Part shown: one piece after another, positions 1 through 5,331 of the stretch
How the letters are laid out: each line of letters starts with the position of its first letter
Position numbering within the stretch: the first letter of the stretch is position 1
Assembly: GCA_041688215.1 (NCBI GenBank)
Contig: JBDNIO010000078.1
Coordinates: forward strand, 1-9,547
Source: JBDNIO01 sp041688215
Lineage (GTDB): Bacteria > Pseudomonadota > Gammaproteobacteria > Nevskiales > Salinisphaeraceae
Reading direction: 5' to 3'
Length of the DNA: 9,547 bases
The notes under the pieces: model-generated
Databases searched by the model: none
Told to the model about the DNA's origin: nothing
Seen by the model: the letters and a program-made list of their open reading frames with translations, nothing else
Position numbers and translations under genes: made by a program

Positions 1-105
1 ACTCAGGCCGCTTCCGTGCGCTGGAACCGGCCGATTAAAAACTGGAAAGCGGCCATGAATCGATTCCATATCGAGCATGGCGATAGACTACTGGCCAATC
101 AGTAG
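1..105 (+). CDS. IS256-family (mutator-type) transposase, C-terminal fragment
   Basis: This is an open frame from the window edge to a TAG stop at 103-105, giving the last 34 residues of a protein whose body lies to the left. The pattern is W-N-R-P-I-K-N-W-K-A-A-M-N-R-F, then an acidic/Arg tail (GDRL). It resembles the conserved C-terminal end of IS256/mutator transposases, where a W..(P/A)I.NW..A.N.. block precedes a final (E/D)R. The DDE catalytic residues lie outside the window and cannot be checked. The terminal-repeat-like end that follows directly supports the call. Too little is visible to say whether the transposase is intact. Confidence 0.68.
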   Translation, partial: TQAASVRWNRPIKNWKAAMNRFHIEHGDRLLANQ

Positions 106-107
106 GT

Positions 108-139
108 AAATGCAGTTACACAGTTAGCGTTACAGACTC
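108..139. repeat. Probable right terminal inverted repeat of the IS
   Basis: This non-coding stretch between the transposase stop and the resumed racemase frame contains TTACACAG and ends in GTTACAGACTC. The arrangement is typical of IS256-family right ends. The matching left repeat is outside the window, so the repeat is inferred from position and resemblance, not by pairing the two ends. Confidence 0.45.
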
Positions 140-140
140 G

Positions 141-347
141 GATGTCATCGTATTGGGGTCAACCACAATGCATCAATCACACAGTTATCTCGCAGCGCGA
201 CTGTCTGTACCCGTGGTCAATCCCGGGCTGGTGATGTACAAACAATGTGAAATGTTGCTGCAAGTCGGACTGACGCACAGCAAGAAATCCTTCCCACCAC
301 CCGAAGTCCCGCAGGATGAGATTTTTCACTCACTGCAGGCGCCGTAA
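141..347 (+). pseudogene. Asp/Glu/hydantoin racemase family protein, C-terminal remnant cut by the IS
   Basis: The frame encodes D-V-I-V-L-G-S-T-T-M-H-Q-S-H, then a segment reading VPVVNPGLVMYK and GLTHSKK, and stops at TAA 345-347. This is the C-terminal 68 or so residues of Asp/Glu/hydantoin racemase-like enzymes (usually about 230-250 residues). These are two-lobe enzymes that racemise or isomerise small acids, hydantoins or related compounds. The position often held by the second catalytic Cys is Ser here (LGSTTM); I believe this variant is common in one branch of the family. The N-terminal two thirds is missing and the frame begins right at the IS edge, so the gene is most simply read as interrupted. 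A TTG at 153 could allow start of a 64-residue peptide, but no ribosome-binding site supports it and such a fragment would lack the N-terminal active-site half. Confidence 0.75.
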
Positions 348-380
348 TTGCTGGCAATATACCCAAACATGGAGGAAAAA

Positions 381-773
381 ATGAGCGACTATTCCCGCCA
401 ACACTATATCGATATGGTCGAGAAACATTATTTCGGTAATGTCGATCATAAGGACATGCAACAGGTGCTCGATTGCTTTCAGCCGGATAGTTTTCTAACC
501 GTGCAAACTGCGCCGGTCACCCACGAGGGTCGCGATGCCGGTGTTCGCGAAATGTTCCAAACGCTATTCGATAGCTATAAATCTATTTGGCACGGTGAAT
601 TTGAACATACCGTAGACCCGGTGAACGAGGTCATTTCCTCGCGCTTCACCGTGCGTTTGGAAGACCACGATGGTAAGAAAATAGAGCTACATAATTGTAA
701 CTTTTGGTATTGCAAGGACGGCTTGTTTAACCGTGTTTACGTGTTCATGAGCGACGAGAACGTATTGCGATAG
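381..773 (+). CDS. SnoaL-like / NTF2-fold small protein
   Basis: A 130-residue protein. The ATG at 381 is chosen because GGAGG (371-375) lies 5 bases before it; a TTG at 348 would extend the frame but has no such site. The fold suggestion comes from size and layout. An N-terminal helix pair (YIDMVEKHYFG, MQQVLDCF) is followed by strands such as SFLTVQTAPVTHEG, then GVREMFQTLFDSY, then strands ISSRFTVRLEDHDGKKIELHNCNFWYCKDG and a C-terminal FNRVYVFMSD. This is the cone-shaped alpha+beta barrel of SnoaL polyketide cyclases, limonene-epoxide hydrolases and NTF2 proteins. Such proteins bind or isomerise small hydrophobic ligands in the cytoplasm. The exact reaction cannot be read from the sequence. 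It lies 33 bases after the racemase remnant, so the two probably formed one transcription unit whose promoter may now be separated by the IS. Confidence 0.75.
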   Translation: MSDYSRQHYIDMVEKHYFGNVDHKDMQQVLDCFQPDSFLTVQTAPVTHEGRDAGVREMFQTLFDSYKSIWHGEFEHTVDPVNEVISSRFTVRLEDHDGKKIELHNCNFWYCKDGLFNRVYVFMSDENVLR

Positions 774-838
774 CGGTTGTACTTAATTACTCCAAAGGCT
801 ATATGATCTAAGCGATGTAAGCAGCGCCCCGAGGCCAT

Positions 839-2788
839 CTAATGCATCGCGGGATTCTCGTAGGTTCGCAGTTTGCGCCACAAGGTGGTTCGACTCAGGC
901 CAAGGCGGCGCGCTGCCTCGCTAACATTGCCTCTGCAGTCGTCGAGTATTTCGCGAATATGGCGTTGTTCGCTATGTTGTACAAAATCCTTAAGCGCGTC
1001 GGTTTCGCTGTTTGCGTCGCCTGAATTATTTGCCACAGTGAAGAATTCGGGCACTAAGCTGTGCAGCTGATGCTTGGCGTTTTTTAGGCTAAATTCAGGT
1101 GCCGCGTACAATACCGCGAGCCGTTCGACGACGTTCTCCAGTTCCCGCACGTTACCGGGCCAAGTGTACTGGCTAAGATAGGGAGAGACGAGTTGCACCA
1201 TCGGTTCAATCTCGCGCTCGCAGCCGACCCCGTCCAGTTTTTGTCTTAATAGTTGCCGGGTCAGGAGTAATACATCGTCACCGCGCTCACGTAGGGGCGG
1301 TAGGCGAACTTGCAGTATATTCAGGCGGTAGTACAAGTCCTCGCGTAAACTACCGTCTGCAATCGCTTCTTTCAGGTTGCGGTTGGTAGCGGCGACAACG
1401 CGTATGTCTACTGGCACTGGGTCCCCGCCTAAGGGCGAGATTATTTTTTCCTGGAGCACTCGCAACAATCGCGTCTGCAGTGTTATCGGCATTTCCACGA
1501 TCTCGTCGAGAAAAATTGTGCCTGTATGGGCCATCTCGAATAGCCCTGTCTGGCCGCCTTTGCGTGAGCCGGTAAAAGCACCCTCTTCATAGCCGAATAG
1601 CTCGCTTTCTAAAAGCGTGTCAGGAATCGCCGCACAGTTGACGGCGACAAAGGGTGCTTTGCTGCGTCTGCTGGCGTTATGGATACCTTGCGCGAAGAGT
1701 TCTTTGCCGGTACCCGTCTCCCCAGTCAACAGGACTGTGGCCTCGGTGTCTGCATATTGCCTGCATAGGTCACGTGCGCTCTCTATTGCCACAGATTCAC
1801 CCGTAATTTGCGAAAAATCGTAGTGCGCCGAGAATTTCATGCGGCGGTTGCGGGAGCGTATATTGCGGTCCACCCGTGAAATTGCTTTGGCGTCCTGCAC
1901 CGTCAAAACCGCGCCGCTGACGCTGCCATTGGTGCGAATCGGGATGCGGTTAATAACCACGGTTTTCTTGTTGATATTCTCCACGCGTTCCAAATCCCAA
2001 CGGTCGTACTTGACCGTGTCCCCAAGGTTTAATTGCGGCGCAAGCTCGTTGAGATACTTGCCTTGCGCATCTTCCGCGGATAGCCCGGTAAGGACTTCCA
2101 TCGCGGGATTGACTAAAAGAATGCGCTGTTCGTTGTCGACGGCTACGACACCTTCGTTCAGATGGCTGAGGATTGTATTGATCCGTTCGGCGCGTTGCTC
2201 CTCGGTGGAGCGAATATGAGCGATTTCGATGGCGTCTTCTATCGACTGACGTACCGAATTTCGCGAGTAGGCCAACACGCCAATCAGACCTTCTCCCTCG
2301 GCGAGGTCAACGATCAGGCTCGATCCGACAATGACGTCAAAACCAAGGCGCGCCAACTCTCGAAATGCTTCTTTGGCACCATCCAACGTGGTGTAGCAAC
2401 GTTGTTCAATCTCAAGGTTAACCAAGTCCTTGATTTCCTCGAGTTCGCTGTTGGGCTCTCTATAAGTTACCACAGCAACATGATCCGACAACTTTCGCGC
2501 CTTGAGCATTGCGCGCATTAAATCGACGCCGGTGACCGGTACCCGGACCACGGGTGTACCGAAGGTATCCTTGAGATACGCACCATTCGCGCCAGCGCTT
2601 AGAAAAACATCAACGCTGTCCTCCGCCACCAGGCGCTGCGCGATGTCCGCGGCGTCATCGAAGATTTTATCAATAACCGTAAATTGCACCCGGTCTTCAT
2701 AGTCAGGAATGAGACTACGCACCAAGCGGCTTAGACCGCGATAGCTGATTACAACAATGCGTGGTTTATTAGATTCAATAGCTGGCAT
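839..2788 (-). CDS. PrpR-type sigma-54-dependent transcriptional activator
   Basis: A 649-residue enhancer-binding protein. Domains in order: PrpR_N-type sensor (about 8-190), a PAS-like domain (about 202-300, NEGVVAVDNEQRILLVNPAME), a sigma-54-interacting AAA+ domain (about 325-560), and a Fis-type helix-turn-helix (about 618-641, NVSEAARRLGLSRTTLWRKL). The AAA+ core has Walker A GETGTGKE (356-363), the sigma-54 contact loop as GAFTGS (403-408) where most relatives have GAFTGA, Walker B IFLDEI (425-430), and a WPGNVREL block (543-550). I start it at the ATG at 2788, with AAGGGG 11 bases upstream. A GTG at 2800 would touch that site and is less likely. PrpR of enterobacteria senses 2-methylcitrate through the same N-terminal domain, but this cluster has no methylcitrate genes, so the ligand is probably different. 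It is divergent from the CoA-transferase/lyase/porin operon, whose two promoters fit sigma-54, so that operon is its obvious target. Its own start region overlaps one of these promoters. Confidence 0.93.
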   Translation of the reverse strand: MPAIESNKPRIVVISYRGLSRLVRSLIPDYEDRVQFTVIDKIFDDAADIAQRLVAEDSVDVFLSAGANGAYLKDTFGTPVVRVPVTGVDLMRAMLKARKLSDHVAVVTYREPNSELEEIKDLVNLEIEQRCYTTLDGAKEAFRELARLGFDVIVGSSLIVDLAEGEGLIGVLAYSRNSVRQSIEDAIEIAHIRSTEEQRAERINTILSHLNEGVVAVDNEQRILLVNPAMEVLTGLSAEDAQGKYLNELAPQLNLGDTVKYDRWDLERVENINKKTVVINRIPIRTNGSVSGAVLTVQDAKAISRVDRNIRSRNRRMKFSAHYDFSQITGESVAIESARDLCRQYADTEATVLLTGETGTGKELFAQGIHNASRRSKAPFVAVNCAAIPDTLLESELFGYEEGAFTGSRKGGQTGLFEMAHTGTIFLDEIVEMPITLQTRLLRVLQEKIISPLGGDPVPVDIRVVAATNRNLKEAIADGSLREDLYYRLNILQVRLPPLRERGDDVLLLTRQLLRQKLDGVGCEREIEPMVQLVSPYLSQYTWPGNVRELENVVERLAVLYAAPEFSLKNAKHQLHSLVPEFFTVANNSGDANSETDALKDFVQHSEQRHIREILDDCRGNVSEAARRLGLSRTTLWRKLRTYENPAMH

Positions 2789-2792
2789 TATG

Positions 2793-2808
2793 TGGCACAC
2801 CCCTTGCG
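2793..2808 (+). promoter_or_regulatory. Sigma-54 (-24/-12) promoter, distal copy
   Basis: TGGCAC-N5-TTGC reads rightward, with GG at 2794-2795 and GC at 2806-2807, exactly 10 bases apart as sigma-54 requires. Transcription would begin near 2819 and run toward the CoA-transferase gene, giving a leader of about 290 bases. It overlaps the ribosome-binding region of the divergent regulator gene, so holoenzyme bound here could hinder leftward transcription. The match is by eye; use in the cell is inferred. Confidence 0.72.
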
Positions 2809-2813
2809 ATCCG

Positions 2814-2854
2814 TGATCAATTGTTTCTTATTTGTAACACAACCGTCGCAATTG
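2814..2854. promoter_or_regulatory. Candidate activator-binding (UAS) region with paired CAATTG boxes
   Basis: Two CAATTG palindromes (2818-2823 and 2849-2854) sit 31 bases apart, about three helical turns, with TTGTAACACAA, another small palindrome, between them (2832-2842). The first is part of TGATCAATTG, which resembles a half of the XylR/DmpR-type enhancer element. The region would lie about 155-195 bases upstream of the start expected from the proximal sigma-54 promoter, a normal enhancer distance. The binding protein is presumed to be the adjacent PrpR-type regulator. This is a suggestion from position and symmetry only. Confidence 0.3.
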
Positions 2855-2981
2855 GGGTAATCGAATGCCAAGATAAGACGTCAATCGCCTATCCGAGGAC
2901 TTTATTATTTCTCAAAAAATTAGTGCAAACAACTGAAATTATTGAACAAAATACTTAAATTAAGAGGCAGGGCTTTGGATG

Positions 2982-2997
2982 TGGCACAGGGCTTGCT
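2982..2997 (+). promoter_or_regulatory. Sigma-54 (-24/-12) promoter, proximal copy
   Basis: TGGCAC-N5-TTGCT, with GG at 2983-2984 and GC at 2995-2996, matches the sigma-54 consensus fully with correct spacing. The start would be near 3008, about 100 bases before the CoA-transferase ATG. The DNA just upstream (about 2900-2965) is strikingly AT-rich, with A and T runs suited to bending by IHF between enhancer and promoter, though I see no clean IHF consensus. With a sigma-54 activator encoded next door, this is the best candidate for the main operon promoter. Confidence 0.85.
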
Positions 2998-3017
2998 CGC
3001 TTTGCACAGTAGGCGTG

Positions 3018-3050
3018 CCGCATGCAATATCGTTGCTTACCGGTATGCGG
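3018..3050 (+). other. Possible hairpin in the operon leader
   Basis: CCGCATGC (3018-3025) can pair with GTATGCGG (3043-3050), giving an 8-bp stem with one G-U pair and a 17-base loop. It would lie about 10 bases into the transcript from the proximal promoter. No T run follows, so it is not a terminator. A role in mRNA stability or as a protein site is possible but unproven. Confidence 0.3.
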
Positions 3051-3110
3051 GAGAATAGTTTGAAAAACGGCCAAGCGAGTACGGGCTGAATTAGAGATAT
3101 TGGAGAGTTG

Positions 3111-4310
3111 ATGAAGGCGCTGGAGGGCATAACGATTCTTGATCTGACGCACATGTTGTCCGGGCCATTCGGCACCATGCTGTTGGCGGATTTGGGTGCG
3201 CACACGATTAAGGTGGAGCCGCCGGGTCGCGGCGAAGGCACGCGTAAACTGCTGGCCAGCGACCCGGATCATTCGCTTAACGGCATGGGGGCGTATTTCT
3301 TAACGCTGTCCCGCAATAAACAGAGCGTATGCATAGATCTTAAGTCGGAGGAAGGCCTCAAGCTGTTCTATGACCTGGTGGCGCATGCCGATATCGTATT
3401 CGACAACTTCAGCGCGGGTGTTACCGCGCGGCTAAAGATTGATCATGAAACGCTCGCGGCGATTAATCCCAAAATTATTACTTGCACCGTAACCGGCTTC
3501 GGAGAGACCGGGCCGGACACGCTGCGGCCTGCTTTTGATCAGGTTGTACAGGGTATGGGCGGGGGCATGTCGATTACCGGTCATCCAGACGCCACGCCGG
3601 TGCGTTCAGGCATTCCTATTGGGGATCTGGGCGGTGGTATGTTTGGCGCAATGGGTGTGCTCGCTGCGTTGGTGGCCCGCGAACGCACCGGCCGTGGCCA
3701 GCATATCGATGTATCGATGCTTGACTGCCAGATATCGCTGCTCAACTACATGGCCACCATGTTTCTCATGACCAACAAGAATCCCAAGCAACTGGGCAAT
3801 GCGCACTTTGTACATGTGCCCTACAACACGTTCCGCACCAAGACGCAGTACATCATTATTGCCGTCATTTTCGACAGCTTCTGGGAGAATTTGGTCGAGG
3901 TTCTGGACGTTCCAGAACTCAAGGACGAAAAATATCTGACCCAGCCAGGCCGTTTTAAAGCTCGGGATTTTATCAATCAGAAAATCGAAGAAGTACTGAT
4001 TGCGCAATCAGCTGACCACTGGTTAAAAGTACTTCGTGAAAAGCGAATTCCCTGTGCGCCGGTAAATAATTTCGAGCAAGCGCTTAATGATCCCCAGGTT
4101 CGTTTCCGCGACATGGTGGTTACAGTGCCGCACCCGGAAAGCGGTGAAGTCAGCATGCCGGGTAATCCCGTCAAACTCTCGGATACGAACGAGCAAAGCT
4201 ATACCGCGCCGCCACTGCTTGGCCAGCAAACCGATCAGGTATTAAGCGAATTATTGGGTGTGGGAGCCGAGCGAATTGCCGAACTGCGTGAGGCGGGAGT
4301 AATCGCATGA
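3111..4310 (+). CDS. Family III CoA-transferase (CaiB/BaiF)
   Basis: A 399-residue cytoplasmic enzyme of the usual family length (about 400). The ATG at 3111 is chosen over an adjacent TTG at 3108 because GGAG (3102-3105) is then 5 bases away. The N-terminus (LEGITILDLTHMLSGPFGTMLLADLGA, HTIKVEPPGRG) is the classic CaiB start. The catalytic Asp, which forms an aspartyl-CoA mixed anhydride in formyl-CoA transferase, is D172 in IPIGDLGGG. Other family blocks are NKQSVCIDLKSEEG (69-82), TGFGETGP (128-135) and RERTGRGQHIDVSMLD. It moves CoA from an acyl-CoA donor (succinyl-CoA is common) to a carboxylic acid. The substrate cannot be read from the sequence. It is the first gene of the operon behind the sigma-54 promoters and overlaps the lyase gene by 4 bases, so its product very likely supplies the CoA ester that the lyase cleaves. 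Confidence 0.93.
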   Translation: MKALEGITILDLTHMLSGPFGTMLLADLGAHTIKVEPPGRGEGTRKLLASDPDHSLNGMGAYFLTLSRNKQSVCIDLKSEEGLKLFYDLVAHADIVFDNFSAGVTARLKIDHETLAAINPKIITCTVTGFGETGPDTLRPAFDQVVQGMGGGMSITGHPDATPVRSGIPIGDLGGGMFGAMGVLAALVARERTGRGQHIDVSMLDCQISLLNYMATMFLMTNKNPKQLGNAHFVHVPYNTFRTKTQYIIIAVIFDSFWENLVEVLDVPELKDEKYLTQPGRFKARDFINQKIEEVLIAQSADHWLKVLREKRIPCAPVNNFEQALNDPQVRFRDMVVTVPHPESGEVSMPGNPVKLSDTNEQSYTAPPLLGQQTDQVLSELLGVGAERIAELREAGVIA

Positions 4311-5242
4311 CCCGCGAGGCCATCACAATAAATGAAGTAGGTCTGCGTGATGGTTTGCAAAATCAGCCGGTGCACGTAGCCACCGAGGATAAGCTGCGTT
4401 TGGCCGGCATGCTCGTGGATGCGGGGGTACGGCACATGGAAGCCACCAGTTTCGTCTCTCCCAAGGCCGTGCCGCAATTAGCCGACGCCGCAGAGTTGTT
4501 TCCGCGTTTGCCGGCGCAAGACCGGGTCGAATATTCCGCCCTAATCCCCAACGAAAAAGGCTTTAACAGGGCGCTTACCGCAGGCGCGCGTTCAGTAGGC
4601 GTGGTGTTATCCGCCACCGACACCATGAATCGCGAAAATATTCGTATGTCGCTGGATGAAACGCGCAAGGTTTGTAACCACATAGTCGGTATGGCGCGAG
4701 ACGAAAACATACGGAGCCGAGGGTATGTGGCGGTCGCCTTTGAGTGTCCCTTTGAGGGCTTGGTATCGCAGGAGGTGATTCTGCGTTTGACAGACGAATT
4801 ATTCGAAAGCGGTGCGGACGAGGTAATAATCGCCGACACCATTGGCGCAGCCGATCCAAGCGTGGTCTACGACCGCTTTAATGCTATAGCGCAGCGTTTC
4901 GACGTTGATTGCGTGTCAGCGCATTTCCATGACACGCGCGCCTTGGCCCTCGCTAACGTTTGGGCCGCTATGCAAGCTGGCGTCCGAAAATTTGATTCTT
5001 CGCTGGGTGGCTTGGGCGGTTGTCCTTTTGCACCCGGCGCTGCGGGTAACGTGGCGACCGAAGATCTGGTTTTAATGTTGGAGCAGTGCGGTTACAACAC
5101 GGGAATTGATATTGATCAACTCATAATTGCCGTACATGAGGCAGAGCGTGTTACCAAACGCGAACTCGGAGGCCGGATGCTGCCTTGGTGGAATGGCCGG
5201 CAACGGGATACCGGGAGCGCAGGAAGCTCGATCGCAAAGTAA
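4307..5242 (+). CDS. HMG-CoA lyase-like enzyme (HMGL family)
   Basis: A 311-residue TIM-barrel lyase. The start overlaps the preceding stop (ATGA), with GGGAG (4295-4299) 7 bases upstream, so translation is probably coupled. It keeps the HMG-CoA lyase active-site set: R14 and D15 in EVGLRDGLQN, E45 in MEATSFVSPKAVPQ, the metal-binding HFHD (206-209), and C239 plus N248 in GGLGGCPFAPGAAGN, the signature loop with the catalytic Cys. The family splits 3-hydroxy-3-methylglutaryl-CoA to acetyl-CoA and acetoacetate; close relatives split citramalyl-CoA or other 3-hydroxy-acyl-CoAs. Pairing with a CoA-transferase under a dedicated sigma-54 regulator argues for a catabolic role on a branched or hydroxylated dicarboxylate instead of leucine breakdown, because no isovaleryl- or methylcrotonyl-CoA genes are present. 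The last 20 or so residues (WNGRQRDTGSAGSSIAK) form a low-complexity tail. Confidence 0.9.
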   Translation: MTREAITINEVGLRDGLQNQPVHVATEDKLRLAGMLVDAGVRHMEATSFVSPKAVPQLADAAELFPRLPAQDRVEYSALIPNEKGFNRALTAGARSVGVVLSATDTMNRENIRMSLDETRKVCNHIVGMARDENIRSRGYVAVAFECPFEGLVSQEVILRLTDELFESGADEVIIADTIGAADPSVVYDRFNAIAQRFDVDCVSAHFHDTRALALANVWAAMQAGVRKFDSSLGGLGGCPFAPGAAGNVATEDLVLMLEQCGYNTGIDIDQLIIAVHEAERVTKRELGGRMLPWWNGRQRDTGSAGSSIAK

Positions 5243-5273
5243 CCATCGTTAAGGGCTTAGCAAAAGGGACCGA

Positions 5274-5307
5274 ATACGAAGACAAGAGACATGGTCAGGG
5301 TTCGTAT
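5274..5307. repeat. Inverted repeat upstream of the porin gene
   Basis: ATACGAA (5274-5280) and TTCGTAT (5301-5307) form perfect 7-base arms around a 20-base centre in the 89-base gap between lyase and porin genes. It could be an operator for separate porin control or a weak mRNA hairpin that sets porin level. No convincing promoter is seen beside it. Confidence 0.3.
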
Positions 5308-5331
5308 CTAGTACATATGAGGAAGTGAACA

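Larger units (their letters stand above)
1..140 (+). mobile_element. Right end of an IS256-like insertion sequence
   Basis: The transposase tail stops at 105. Some 35 bases later a racemase coding frame resumes at about 141 with a well-conserved family motif, so the element's right edge is placed at about 139-140. Read inward on the minus strand, the end begins GAGTCTGTAACG and then TGTGTAA, which is like the terminal inverted repeats of IS256 elements. The left end and the left copy of any 8-9 bp target duplication are outside the window; the right copy would be the bases from about 141. The edge could be off by a few bases. Confidence 0.6.

Noticed and set aside
774..838. Possible terminator between the SnoaL-like gene and the convergent regulator
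   Set aside because: I found no stable stem followed by a T run on either strand in these 65 bases.
1377..2521. Several plus-strand open frames of 60-126 codons antisense to the regulator gene
   Set aside because: They lie wholly inside a well-supported sigma-54 activator on the other strand, resemble no family, and lack ribosome-binding sites.
3022..3063. Thirteen-residue leader-peptide-like frame after the proximal promoter
   Set aside because: No ribosome-binding site, no run of regulatory codons and no attenuator-like stem with a T run; short frames of this size arise by chance.
2955..3272. Minus-strand frames of 93-105 codons across the operon leader and start of the CoA-transferase
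   Set aside because: They overlap the proximal promoter and the start of a convincing gene, are rich in Arg/His/Gln as expected of a shadow frame, and show no recognisable domain.
3606..4842. Long minus-strand frames antisense to the CoA-transferase and lyase genes
   Set aside because: Both plus-strand genes have complete catalytic motifs; the opposite frames have no family features.
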